A stretch of DNA of 61,338 nucleotides. It comes from Nostoc sp. NMS9 (lineage in GTDB: Bacteria > Cyanobacteriota > Cyanobacteriia > Cyanobacteriales > Nostocaceae). Each line of letters opens with the position of its first letter. Position 1 is the stretch's first letter. A program made the position numbers and the translations under genes. The notes beneath the pieces are model-generated. The model saw nothing but the letters and a program-made list of their open reading frames with translations. It searched no databases and was not told the DNA's origin. The stretch is from contig NZ_JABXKL010000096.1 of the NCBI RefSeq assembly GCF_017114995.1, positions 1 through 61,338 of the forward strand, in the 5' to 3' direction. Below, piece by piece: positions 42,639 through 51,942 of the stretch.

Positions 42639-43661
42639 TTAAGAACTTGAGACAAAGCGATCGCGTCCCCCGGCCTTTGCTTGGTAGAGTGCTTTATCTG
42701 CCAGCACGATCAACTCTGAAGGTGAAGATTCCCAAGTTGGGACAACAGTTGCCACGCCCATGCTGAGAGTGACGTGCTGACTCACCGCAGAACCGTCATG
42801 AACAATTTGCAAATCTTTGATTCCCGCTTGGATCGCGGCGGCAACGTGAAGTGCGCCAGATGCAGGAGTATATGGCATAATTACAGCAAATTCTTCGCCA
42901 CCATAACGCGCTACTAAATCCTGATGTTTTTGTGCCTTAAGGCTTAAGACAGCACCCACCTTTTGTAAACATACATCCCCTGCCGGATGGCCATATTTAT
43001 CATTATAAAATTTAAAAAAGTCGATATCACACAAAATCATTGACAAGGGAAATCCCTCTTGTACGAGATTAATCCATTGAGTATTGAGATAATCGTCAAA
43101 GCGGCGACGATTAGCCAACTCAGTTAAGCCATCTACATTGGCAAGGTGATGCAAAGCTTCGTTTGCCGCCTCTAACTGTTTGTATACTTGTGCTTGCTGT
43201 AGCAGTCGGCGCAACCGCTGGCGTAATACAGGCCAGTGAATTGGCTTAGTGACATAATCACTCGCTCCCGCTTCAAAAGCACGGTTTACAGATTCCTCAT
43301 CGTCCAAGCATGTGATCATCAAGATGGGAGTGCGCTCCCATATCTTAGAGATGACCGTATTGTTAAGGGTCGAGTCAGTATCAAAGGTGGCAAGGGCTGA
43401 GATTAAATTATTCCTGGCAATCTGGAGCAAGTGTTTACAGCAAGTAAAGCCATCCATCACAGGCATTACAGCATCTAGCAAAACTATATCCGGTTTGATA
43501 GTCTCGTAGGCATCTAAACATTGCTTACCGTCATTGACCTCGACCACTCGATAACCTTCTTGTTCCATTGCTTTACGCAACAATACCCGGATGGTCTTGT
43601 CATCATCAGCCACTAGAATCAGTGGTGGTTGTTTAGAAACAGAAAATGGGCTTATACCTGA
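42639..43661 (-). CDS. Response regulator diguanylate cyclase
   Basis: This 340-aa protein has an N-terminal receiver domain (LILVADDDKTIRVLL, phospho-Asp in DIVLLDAVMP, Lys in DYVTKPI) and a C-terminal GGDEF domain with the active motif RYGGEEFAVI, which makes c-di-GMP. The metal and substrate residues CDIDFFKFYNDKYGH are intact. The receiver carries an insertion of about 25 residues (ISALATFDTDSTLNNTVISK) before the TPILMIT strand. The ATG at 43661 has GGAAGGC upstream and is preferred to the TTG at 43709. There is no adjacent kinase, and sasA is convergent. Confidence 0.93.
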   Translation of the reverse strand, partial: SGISPFSVSKQPPLILVADDDKTIRVLLRKAMEQEGYRVVEVNDGKQCLDAYETIKPDIVLLDAVMPVMDGFTCCKHLLQIARNNLISALATFDTDSTLNNTVISKIWERTPILMITCLDDEESVNRAFEAGASDYVTKPIHWPVLRQRLRRLLQQAQVYKQLEAANEALHHLANVDGLTELANRRRFDDYLNTQWINLVQEGFPLSMILCDIDFFKFYNDKYGHPAGDVCLQKVGAVLSLKAQKHQDLVARYGGEEFAVIMPYTPASGALHVAAAIQAGIKDLQIVHDGSAVSQHVTLSMGVATVVPTWESSPSELIVLADKALYQAKAGGRDRFVSSS

Positions 43662-44758
43662 CATGAGTTGCCTTCCACTTGCGGGACTATCCTGAAAAAG
43701 GCTGTGCAACTCAATCGCATGGGGGCGATCGCTATTTTCATCAATGCCAGGATTTGCGGCAAAGGTGTATCTGGCTTCACAGTCAACTGTTTTTTAACAA
43801 TGGACAGCCCAATGTTGTTGGGCCAAGCAAGCGGTAGATAAATAAGTTGCATAGACAATCTGTAATTGGAACACGAAGGCAATTGCTACCTTTTTGTTCA
43901 GCGATGGTTATGGGAGGAAATGTTACTTTTATATTTCCCTATTGTTAAAGTCAAATTACAATTTTTTTGAGAATTACAAATACACACCTTAATTCTTTAG
44001 TTGTGTAGTTAGTTGAGAAACCTAGCGATCCAGAGCAAGGCAATTGCCAAAGTACCCTCAGAAGATAGTTAATACTAAATACTAATATCACCTGACTGAA
44101 ATTTATTTAGTCTATTCGACAAGGCTTGCTGAGGTTTAGTATAATTACATAAGATTGAGATTCAACTTACTTTAAAGCTTTATTTTCAAGTGACTCCATA
44201 ACTATTTCGTTCTAGCCATTAACCGCCCAGAACTACAGTTTTGCAGATCATACTCAATTCTGTTTTAACGGACTAAACCGCGTCTACCTTGAAAACCGTA
44301 GTTTTTTGGAATTAGGTTAAAGCTCAGAACTCAAGCCACAACCGAATAATACACTCTCCTTAAAAACTCCAGGTTTCAAAATGGACGGGGTTTATAACCT
44401 TTTGTCAGTCGTTTTTAGACGAATGAGTGCTATTAAACTCAGAATAAATTCTGAGGCAGATTAAAATGAAATCGCGCTGTAAGTCGTTCTGGGCTAATAA
44501 ATGAAGTTAAATTTTATTTAATTAAGTTCAGTATATCTATTTATCTAAAAAATAGACTGTTCTTTTGGAAAGATAGCAATTTAGTAGCTAATATTATATG
44601 TTACTACTATATACTAAATTAAGATTAAAATTTTGAACAACTAATCCTCTAACTGCTTTACAGACAGCACATAAAACTGCTATCTTTTTGAATACACAAA
44701 CAAGGAAAAGTTATTACAAAAATAATCTAAACCTATTGACATTCGCTAATTTTTTAAA
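43662..44758. other. 1.1-kb spacer without a gene
   Basis: AT-rich non-coding sequence. I see no supported gene or strong repeat. It presumably carries promoters for both divergent genes. Confidence 0.45.
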
Positions 44759-45019
44759 ATGCCAGACTCATTAATGTATCAGCAGGATAATTTTGTTGTT
44801 CTCGAAACAAACCAACCAGAACAATTTATGACACCATCAGAGTTATTAGAAAAGCTCAAAACAACTCTTCAACAACTCGTAATTCAAGATTTGCCGCCTG
44901 ACTTGCAAAAATTTGATACTGTGGAAGCTCAAGCACAATATTTACTTGACACTAGCTGCAAATTAGATATTAGCCCTGGGCAATATTTACAGTGGTACGC
45001 AGTTCGTTTAGAAAAGTAA
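44759..45019 (+). CDS. crr7: CRR7-like NDH-1 assembly protein
   Basis: This 86-aa protein matches cyanobacterial chlororespiratory reduction 7: MYQQDNFVVLETNQPEQFMT, then SELLEKLKTTLQQLV, and the signature end AQAQYLLDTSCKLDISPGQY with LQWYAVRLEK. In plants CRR7 is needed for assembly of the chloroplast NDH complex, so an NDH-1 assembly role here is inferred. It is a single gene with no clear ribosome site. Confidence 0.82.
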   Translation: MPDSLMYQQDNFVVLETNQPEQFMTPSELLEKLKTTLQQLVIQDLPPDLQKFDTVEAQAQYLLDTSCKLDISPGQYLQWYAVRLEK

Positions 45020-45083
45020 GTTTTTGCTTAAGTGCATAAGAGAAGCCCAAAAATTTTAAGATTTTAAGTAAAAGTTGCTACCC

Positions 45084-45115
45084 AGATTTCCGACTTTTTG
45101 AAGAAGTCGGGGATG
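45084..45115. repeat. Palindromic dispersed repeat, second copy
   Basis: AGATTTCCGACTTTTT pairs imperfectly with GAAGTCGGGGATGT. It is related to the hairpins at 625-657 and 50800-50832 and lies 65 bases after CRR7. The rest of 45116-45355 holds no gene. Confidence 0.6.
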
Positions 45116-45355
45116 TAAATCGTGGTTAAGGGAATTCCAAAAAGAATAATTACTAATTCATAATTCATAGTTAAAGACACTGTACAGTAGGCCACACAAT
45201 CATCAAAAATTTAGTGGTCAAGAAGAGAATAGAGAGTACAAGAGCTACCACTAATTGTAATTATGAATTATTAATTATGTTGACTGTTGCAGAAATATGG
45301 GTAACAACAAGTCATAAAGGAATGAAGTTTGGGTAACGATAATTTTTGCTCTTGA

Positions 45356-45925
45356 CTATTGACTACTGACTAGTGATTCTTTTTGAGTATTGATTAGCGC
45401 TAGCTCAATTGTATTTTCAGATGGCTGCGTTATTTGAATTTCCAATCCAGGTCCAAAATAATTGGTCATTTTTTCATGCTTTTTTTGCCATACATCAATT
45501 GGTATTAGCGGTGAATCAAATTCTAAAATTAGAGCATAGCTCCCATTAACTTCTGTTTCTCGTAACCCTGTGACTGTTGGCCGTTCCTGGTCAGTGGGAC
45601 TCAAACCCAGAAAAGAAAGTGTTGTATCTAGATGAGAATCTTGACCGTAGCAATATCGGGTGATGTCTTTGCGAATTTTATTTTGCGTATCAGTTGCTTG
45701 CTGCTGGCGCAGTATCAATGCTGATGGTGACGTAGTTTGGGTAAATGGTACTGGCTTAAGTTCATTAGCTTTTAGCGCCAGTCCTCCCAATAATAGAGGA
45801 ATCCCGTAAAAAAATCCGACAAGATTGAGTGTGGCATTATTATCAGCATAGGCGACGAAGCCAATGATGGTTAATATGCCGCCGATAGTTAGACCGAGTG
45901 TTCCCAAAGAGATTTGGCGTAGCAT
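45356..45925 (-). CDS. DUF2854 membrane protein
   Basis: This 189-aa protein opens with two membrane helices (LGLTIGGILTIIGFVAYA and LNLVGFFYGIPLLLGGLAL) and then a soluble domain with RYCYGQDSHLDTTLSFLGL. This matches DUF2854, conserved in cyanobacteria and plants. It probably lies in the thylakoid or plasma membrane with the domain in the cytosol. The function is unknown to me. Confidence 0.85.
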   Translation of the reverse strand: MLRQISLGTLGLTIGGILTIIGFVAYADNNATLNLVGFFYGIPLLLGGLALKANELKPVPFTQTTSPSALILRQQQATDTQNKIRKDITRYCYGQDSHLDTTLSFLGLSPTDQERPTVTGLRETEVNGSYALILEFDSPLIPIDVWQKKHEKMTNYFGPGLEIQITQPSENTIELALINTQKESLVSSQ

Positions 45926-46337
45926 GAGCTTAAATTAGTATAAAGTCTGAATACCTTAGTTTTATTATCATCGGCTATGAGCAACAAATTAGGAAAGAAC
46001 ATCGTCCCCAAGGGCTAGTAATTCAACTAACCCTAAATTGCCATATTCAGGCGGTTAGAAACCGCACGCCAGTTGCTAAAGAGACGGAAGGGAACACACC
46101 AAGAGCGAACAAGTCAGGCATTTTTGCCCAAACCACTGGCTTCGTTTAAACGAGACTTTAGCCACCTTTGTCTTTGTGGTTTTCAAACACTAAATTTTTC
46201 CTTAGTCTACATTCGCGCAGCATCTCGTAGGGAAGGCAAGTGGCTCTAAGTTGACTACTAAGGGCGTAGAGTGTCCCAGAATATTAGATTTTGAGTTAAC
46301 TTTAAATTTAAAGGTAGTTAAAGATAGGAAAAAAATA
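45926..46337. other. Spacer without a gene, with a repeat fragment
   Basis: No supported gene. GCGCAGCATCTCGTAGGGAAGG at 46214 belongs to the dispersed Nostoc repeat type also seen at 28240-28320. Confidence 0.4.
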
Positions 46338-46511
46338 ATGGATCTACAGACTATAAAAGAACGAATTGTCGCAGTTCAAAGTAAACGCGATTATCTATTA
46401 AGCTTACTGGAGCAACCAAACCTGGGAACTTTGAGAATTGATGTAAATCAGGCTTTGGAAGAACTGGATGAACTAATTGATGAATTTACACGCACCATTC
46501 CGGTAGAGTAG
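46338..46511 (+). CDS. Small cyanobacterial protein, 57 aa
   Basis: The ATG at 46338 follows AGGAAAAAA and is preferred to the in-frame start at 46251. The product is a helical, acidic protein: MDLQTIKERIVAVQSKRDYL then RIDVNQALEELDELIDEFTR. The length and composition fit a small conserved cyanobacterial protein of unknown role. A hairpin follows at 46527. Confidence 0.65.
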   Translation: MDLQTIKERIVAVQSKRDYLLSLLEQPNLGTLRIDVNQALEELDELIDEFTRTIPVE

Positions 46512-46526
46512 AAATAATCAAAAATT

Positions 46527-46563
46527 ACGTCGGTTTAACCTCAACTTCAGGCTAGACCGACGT
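46527..46563. terminator. Hairpin between convergent genes
   Basis: ACGTCGGT (46527-46534) pairs with ACCGACGT (46556-46563). It lies 15 bases after the small gene and may serve as a bidirectional terminator for it and for the response regulator at 46641. Confidence 0.6.
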
Positions 46564-46640
46564 TATTCAGTAGTATCATGTCTTCAAATCCCCAGAATTG
46601 AACTAAGCCTGAGTTGGCGAAGCAATAATCACTGCATCAT

Positions 46641-47057
46641 TTATCCTGCCACTGAACCATCTCCTGCACGCTGACCTAACTGCCTAACTAAAGCAATAAG
46701 TTCGCTTGTAGGGACATCTTTCTTGCAAACGTCATCAAAGCTAGACATTGCCTTTGTACCGTGAAAATTTACGTCTTCCACTGATGAGTAAGCAAGTATC
46801 TGGGTGTTCGGAGATATAGCTTTAATGTGACTAGACGCACTCCACCCATCCATGACTGGCATCTGTAAATCTAGAACAATTACGTCAGGATGGCAACGTT
46901 TAACCATTTCTATAGCTTCTTCACCATTACTGGCTAAACCTACTACTTGAATATTTTCCTGGCAAGAAAAAACCAATTGTAAGGTTAAGCGAGTCAGTTC
47001 GTGGTCATCAACTACTAAAACACGCAAGGTAGAAAGCTCGCAGGATAACATTAACAT
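46641..47057 (-). CDS. Single-domain response regulator
   Basis: This 138-aa protein is a receiver domain only: LRVLVVDDHELTRLTLQLVF, phospho-Asp in DVIVLDLQMPVMDGW, Ser in ILAYSSVED and Lys in DVCKKDVPT. The start of the domain resembles NarL-type regulators, but no DNA-binding domain follows, so it acts by protein contact. No kinase is adjacent. The ATG at 47057 is used; a TTG at 47072 is also in frame. Confidence 0.9.
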   Translation of the reverse strand: MLMLSCELSTLRVLVVDDHELTRLTLQLVFSCQENIQVVGLASNGEEAIEMVKRCHPDVIVLDLQMPVMDGWSASSHIKAISPNTQILAYSSVEDVNFHGTKAMSSFDDVCKKDVPTSELIALVRQLGQRAGDGSVAG

Positions 47058-47254
47058 TGAGGGGAAAGACAAATTTATTTAGAATAACCTCTCCAGTTTA
47101 TGAGAACAAGTGCCAGCACTGACTCTATCCTATGGTTGAATAACTTGTATGAACCTATGACAAACAACTTAGACAACTACTCAAAAAATTCAATTTTTCT
47201 AAAAAAACTAAGTTGAGCTAGTTGTCAAGGTATAAGAACTTATTTTTTAATCAA

Positions 47255-49426
47255 TCAGGTTGGGACTACACCAGTTGAGCGTAATGCCATGTTCATGAGA
47301 ATTTTTTGTGAATTAGCTTCTGGAGAATCATCATAAGGACGCCGTTGAATGTAAGTACCATCAGCTTGTAATTCCCAAGCTTGGCGATTATCTGCGAGCA
47401 TAATTCCCATAATTTCTTGCAAATCTTTAGCAATATCTGGGTCTTTTACTGGAGTAATTACTTCGACTCGGCGATCCAGGTTGCGGCGCATCCAGTCAGC
47501 ACTGCCGATATATATCTCCTCCTCTGTATTGTTATGAAAATAATAAATCCGAGAGTGTTCTAAAAAGCGACCGACAATACTGATAATGCGAATGTTTTCA
47601 CTAATGTCTTTGATTCCTGGGCGTAAACAACAAACACCCCTGACAATTAAATCGATTTCTACTCCGGCGCGGGAAGCTTCGTATAAAGTGGCAATAATTT
47701 CTGGATCGACTAGGGCATTCATTTTGGCAACAATGCGTCCAGAAAATCCATTTTGAACATTTTCAATTTCGCGGCGAATTAGTGCTAAAAAGCGATCGCG
47801 CATATTCACAGGCGCAACCAGCAACTGTCGATAAGATTTTTGTAGGGAATATCCTGTTAAGAAATTAAATAAATCTGTAATGTCAGCACCCAATTCTTCA
47901 CGGCAACTAAACAATCCCAAATCTGTATACAGTCGTGCCGTTTTCTGGTTATAGTTACCAGTGCCAATATGCACGTAGCGACGTATCCGGTCTTTTTCGC
48001 GCCGTACCACCATGACGGTTTTACTATGGGTTTTTAGCCCGACTAAACCATAGACGACATGAACTCCAACTCTTTCTAGTCGTTTTGCCCAGTAAATATT
48101 ATTCTCCTCATCAAATCGCGCCTTTAATTCCACCAGCACAGATACCTGCTTGCCATTTTCGGCAGCAGCAATTAAGGCGTTGACGATGGGCGAGTCACCA
48201 GAAGTCCGGTAAAGGGTCATCTTGATGGCTAACACATTCGGATCGTAGGCAGCATGGGTAATAAAGCGCACCACTGTAGCCGAAAAGGATTGATAGGGAT
48301 GGTGTACTAGTAAATCCTTTTCCCGAATTACAGCAAAAAAGTCTTTTCCTTCATCCGTCTCCAGCGCATCTGGGTCTAAACTCGGTTCTCTCAGCCTTTG
48401 CAGGCGTAACGGTACAACAGATTGGCGTGGTGGATCTTTGAGTTCCGGCAATGGTAAGGACATAAAGTACATTAAATCCCGCAGTCCCAAAAGACCATCT
48501 ACCTCGTAAACATCACTTTCTGTTAATTCCAAATCATGTAATAATCGCGATCGCACTATTTCCGGAGTCTGGGATTGAATTTCTAGCCGGACTGGACTAC
48601 CACCTAGGCGCCGTTTTCGCAATTCCTGTTCGATCGCTAACAACAAATCATCTGCTTCATCTTCTTCTAAGACCAAATCGGCATCACGGGTAATGCGGAA
48701 CGGATGATATTCTTGAATGTTCATCCCTGGAAATAGTGATTCCAAGTTATGAGCGATCGCCTGTTCTAAAGGTACTCCAGTCCAATGGGCAGGTTTTTCG
48801 CTGTTCTGATCTCCCAACTCAGGCGGTATCGGTAAAAATCGTGGTAGAACACTAGGGACTTTGATTCTGGCAAAGAATTCTTCTTCGGTGTCTGGGTTCT
48901 TGACCACAACAGCCAGATTCAGACTGAGATTAGAAATAAAAGGAAAGGGATGACTAGGATCAACAGCCAGAGGTGTCAAAACTGGAAAAACTTGTTCCTC
49001 AAAATAGCTGTTGAGATGAGTCCGCTGCTTTTGATTTAAATCTATGTAATTCAGAATATGAATGCCATGATTTACTAGTAGAGGACGAAGTACTTCCTCA
49101 AAATGTTGGTGCTGTTTCTGAAAGTGGGGAGTAAGGGTAGACCTAATATCGTCTAGTTGTTGTTGTGGTGTGCGACCATCGGGAGTTAACAGGCTAACTT
49201 TTGCCTCTACTTGTTGCTTTAAGCCAGCAACGCGCACCATGAAAAACTCATCCAAATTAGAGTTAAATATTGCCAAAAACTTGAGGCGTTCCAGAAGAGG
49301 CGTGCGATCGTCACAGGCTTCATGTAAAACCCTGGCATTAAATTCTAACCAGCTTAACTCTCGGTTAAGATAATATTGTGGATCGCTGAGATTGATGGGG
49401 GTAGCGCTTTTCTTAGATTTTGCCAT
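47255..49426 (-). CDS. ppk1: Polyphosphate kinase 1
   Basis: This 723-aa enzyme makes polyphosphate from ATP. The N-terminal domain begins YYLNRELSWLEFNARVLHEA, the head domain contains PFPFISNLSLNLAV, and the phospholipase-D-like core holds VSVLVELKARFDEENNIYWA and the autophosphorylated histidine H467 in GLKTHSKT. The second His motif lies in FLEHSRIYYFHN, with SADWMRRNLDRRVE near the end. It is a full-length member, cytosolic or membrane-associated. It is 198 bases from the receiver protein. Confidence 0.96.
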   Translation of the reverse strand: MAKSKKSATPINLSDPQYYLNRELSWLEFNARVLHEACDDRTPLLERLKFLAIFNSNLDEFFMVRVAGLKQQVEAKVSLLTPDGRTPQQQLDDIRSTLTPHFQKQHQHFEEVLRPLLVNHGIHILNYIDLNQKQRTHLNSYFEEQVFPVLTPLAVDPSHPFPFISNLSLNLAVVVKNPDTEEEFFARIKVPSVLPRFLPIPPELGDQNSEKPAHWTGVPLEQAIAHNLESLFPGMNIQEYHPFRITRDADLVLEEDEADDLLLAIEQELRKRRLGGSPVRLEIQSQTPEIVRSRLLHDLELTESDVYEVDGLLGLRDLMYFMSLPLPELKDPPRQSVVPLRLQRLREPSLDPDALETDEGKDFFAVIREKDLLVHHPYQSFSATVVRFITHAAYDPNVLAIKMTLYRTSGDSPIVNALIAAAENGKQVSVLVELKARFDEENNIYWAKRLERVGVHVVYGLVGLKTHSKTVMVVRREKDRIRRYVHIGTGNYNQKTARLYTDLGLFSCREELGADITDLFNFLTGYSLQKSYRQLLVAPVNMRDRFLALIRREIENVQNGFSGRIVAKMNALVDPEIIATLYEASRAGVEIDLIVRGVCCLRPGIKDISENIRIISIVGRFLEHSRIYYFHNNTEEEIYIGSADWMRRNLDRRVEVITPVKDPDIAKDLQEIMGIMLADNRQAWELQADGTYIQRRPYDDSPEANSQKILMNMALRSTGVVPT

Positions 49427-50262
49427 AATGACCTAAAGGCAGGCAGATGTAGCCCATTGAACTGGGGGACAATAAATATAGTAAGTTAAATGGTGCTTGA
49501 GCAAAACGCTAAGGCAATTTTTGGCTGTGCTTATTCTCTACCTCGCTACTGGTAAAGGACAGACATCATACTTAAATCAAAAATCTATTTGTATTTAAAT
49601 AACTTTAGTCAAAGACCGAAAAATTTACTTGTGTAGGCACGAAAGCCAATATGACTAAGAAATTTTTGGGTTTGCGCGATCGCCTTGGGTATCTTCCAGA
49701 TAATCACCCTACCCACTCAACCTATAACTAGATTTTATAGCCGTTTTCAATTTTGTGGAATATGGTATTGGCGTCTATTTATGTGCCCTTTCAAAATATT
49801 GCATCCATACAATAACTGCGATGAGCCTGGGGATTCAAATCGTTGCCCACAGCATATTAACCATAAAGATGCACTTAAGATTTAGCAAAGATATGACATA
49901 GCCATATCTGACAAGTTTTAACGAATTATTAAGCAGTGTTTACAGAGGATTGGGGTGTTGGAAGCAGTCTAAAGCCTTACCTCCAGTACTTTCTGAATTT
50001 AGTTTTCCAAAATCTGAAATTTGGTAATCATTGCCACAACTTTTATACAGACACTGAGTAGATACAATTCTTGCTGCAACTCTATTTTTATGAGGTTTAT
50101 GAAGCTTTTTTTCAGATCCACACCAACAATCCCATCTATTAGTTTTTTTAATTTATGACCGCCGGAATTTTTTTAAATTTCAGTATTATTACTAGGATAT
50201 TTTTGGGAGGCAATGGTTATATTGAGAACGTAAAGAGAAACAACACGGGGAGTTTGTTAATC
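49427..50262. other. Spacer without a supported gene
   Basis: No convincing gene. The only open frame of note (49685-49885) has unusual composition and no ribosome site. GGGGAG before the ATG at 50263 is the ribosome site of the next gene. Confidence 0.4.
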
Positions 50263-50670
50263 ATGAAAATTTCTGCGATCGTTAAAGGAAGCATCTGCTT
50301 GTTAGGTTTGGTTGGCGTTAGTAATATCCTGGCTGCACCAGCAAGTGCAGGGCAAGCTTCTGCTCGGGGTGCGGTTACAGTAGTTAGACCATCAGGTTCT
50401 TCTCTCAGCGTCAGTGGTGAGTTGGTTGGAGCTACGGGTACGGACTTTACTGCACTAGATGTTGTTGTTGTTGGTAATACTGGTCCAGGTACAAACCAAG
50501 AAGTTGTCACAGGCCTCACATTAACCCCAACAGTTGGAACAGCTTCAAGCACACCTCCCACCACAATTGCAGCAGCTATTGCAGCACAGATTGCTGCCAC
50601 TCCTGTTACAGCTGTTGAAGATTTAGCAACCCTTGTCAGAGCAGCTGGTGTTGGTGGCGGTCTAGAGTAG
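50263..50670 (+). CDS. Small secreted protein, paralogue A
   Basis: This 135-aa protein has a signal peptide (MKISAIVKGSICLLGLVGVS, cleavage after ASA) followed by GAVTVVRPSGSSLSVSGELV. The mature part is Gly/Thr/Ala rich and ends in TAVEDLATLVRAAGV. It shares the signal core GSICLLGLV and the RPSGS-LSV-GE motif with the gene at 51441. It is predicted to be extracytoplasmic. The family is not recognised. It lies near an outer-membrane-type protein gene and may be a partner of it. Confidence 0.78.
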   Translation: MKISAIVKGSICLLGLVGVSNILAAPASAGQASARGAVTVVRPSGSSLSVSGELVGATGTDFTALDVVVVGNTGPGTNQEVVTGLTLTPTVGTASSTPPTTIAAAIAAQIAATPVTAVEDLATLVRAAGVGGGLE

Positions 50671-50799
50671 ATTGTAATTTTTGCCTTGTAATTACTTACA
50701 AAATTTTTGACAACTGACAGAACAGTTGAATAAATCAATAGTTCATAGGGAAAAGAAATAGCAATGCTATATCTGTTCCCTATATTTATTTTGTGGCTC

Positions 50800-50832
50800 A
50801 GATTCCCGACTTCTTCAAGAAGCCGGGAATCT
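50800..50832. repeat. Palindromic dispersed repeat, third copy
   Basis: AGATTCCCGACTTCTT pairs with AAGCCGGGAATCT around CAAG. It is related to the copies at 625 and 45084. It lies 130 bases after the secreted-protein gene and may terminate it. Confidence 0.7.
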
Positions 50833-50868
50833 TGTTGTTCATCTTGTCCCTCGTTGCCTCGTTCCCAG

Positions 50869-51063
50869 CATTGGTGTCAACTTAAGCTAAAAGCTATATC
50901 GAGCAAGGGTTGTACGAATCCCCACGCCCTCATCCCCTAACCCCTTCTCCCTCAGGGAGAAGGGGAATTTAATTTCTAGCTCCCCTCTCCCTGAGGGAGA
51001 GGGGCTGGGGGTGAGGGCAAAACGTTGTCACAAAACGGGTTTCACGTTAAGTTGACACCAATG
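50869..51063. mobile_element. 195-bp MITE-like element
   Basis: Perfect 17-bp terminal inverted repeats: CATTGGTGTCAACTTAA at 50869-50885 and TTAAGTTGACACCAATG at 51047-51063. The interior has nested stems made of CCCTCATCCCC, CCTTCTCCCTCAGGGAGAAGG and CTCTCCCTGAGGGAGAG. It has no coding capacity. A one-mismatch single end lies at 14611. The ends suggest mobilisation by a transposase elsewhere. No clear target duplication is visible. 51064-51440 holds no gene. Confidence 0.78.
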
Positions 51064-51440
51064 GCGACACGAGAGCCTTTGTTTATTGGGCGCTCATGTT
51101 GCCCACCCCACAATATTGGATAATTTATTTCTTGGAGTTCCCTAATGATTTGCTATGCAACTCCTCATCATCTTTTTACATAGCTTTAGTGATATCAATA
51201 TAAACCCTGAAACTCTCACTAAATATTGAATAGAGAGCTTGCGTAAAAATACGAAGCCTCAAAATGTCCATTTTTCACAAAACGCTCCCAACAAAGGTTT
51301 TATATTTTTATACACTGAAAGAATAAAAGCCAGATAACAAAAGGTTCTGCCTCGACTTCTGCTGGCCGATGCATATTCTGCATTTCCAAGCAAAATCTGG
51401 AAACGAGCCTAAGGCGAGAAACATGAGGAGTTTATAAAAC

Positions 51441-51872
51441 ATGAATAGCTTATCCAACAAATTGTCTATAATTCTTCGGGGAAGTATTTGCTTGTTAGGT
51501 TTAGTGAGTGTAGGAAATTTTTTAGCAGCACCAGTAAATGCACAACAAGCTACTGCTATTGGTGCTGTTACTCTTATTAGACCTTCTGGTAGTTTTCTCA
51601 GTGTCACTGGCGAGGTAACTTTACCTTCTGGCTCTTACTTTAATGGAGGTGTAACAATTTCTCCTACCTATGGAGGCATCGCAGGTGGAAATGACGAAAC
51701 CATAACTAGTCTAACTATAACCCCAGAAGGAATTCAAACTAATGCACTCTATACCCCAAACCCATCTATTAATACAATAACTAACTTATTAAATAATAGT
51801 ACTTCTGTTGAAGATTTAACAGCTATAATCCGAGCAGGGGCTGGTAATAATGGCTTGGGTAGTTTAGATTAA
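51441..51872 (+). CDS. Small secreted protein, paralogue B
   Basis: GAGGAG lies 12 bases before the ATG. The 143-aa protein has a signal peptide (IILRGSICLLGLVSVGNFLA, cleavage after VNA) and the shared motif TLIRPSGSFLSVTGEV. The mature part has ISPTYGG and a C-terminal STSVEDLTAIIRAGAG that matches the paralogue at 50263. Both genes share orientation, spaced by the MITE-like element. The role is unknown; a secreted or surface role is inferred. Confidence 0.78.
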   Translation: MNSLSNKLSIILRGSICLLGLVSVGNFLAAPVNAQQATAIGAVTLIRPSGSFLSVTGEVTLPSGSYFNGGVTISPTYGGIAGGNDETITSLTITPEGIQTNALYTPNPSINTITNLLNNSTSVEDLTAIIRAGAGNNGLGSLD

Positions 51873-51902
51873 ATATAATTGACAAATTAAAAATTTTAGA
51901 TG

Positions 51903-51933
51903 CCTGAATTATTTAAAAATTCAGGTATTTTTT
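51903..51933. terminator. Bidirectional terminator
   Basis: CCTGAATT (51903-51910) pairs with AATTCAGG (51918-51925), followed by ATTTTTT. It lies between the convergent paralogue B and beta-barrel genes and can serve both. Confidence 0.8.
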
Positions 51934-51942
51934 GCGCTTTCT

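Noticed and set aside
42618..42640. AATGACA tandem units, resembling transposon-end boxes
   Set aside because: They are simple heptamer repeats common in Nostoc spacers and lack the TGTACA terminus and box spacing of the element at 27004.
45181..45192. CACTGTACAGT as a possible far end of the CAST-like element
   Set aside because: Only a short match, no adjacent boxes, and the interval to 27004 would enclose conserved core genes such as sasA.
49685..49885. 66-codon frame rich in Cys, Pro and aromatic residues
   Set aside because: No ribosome site, no motif, and AT-rich spacer composition.
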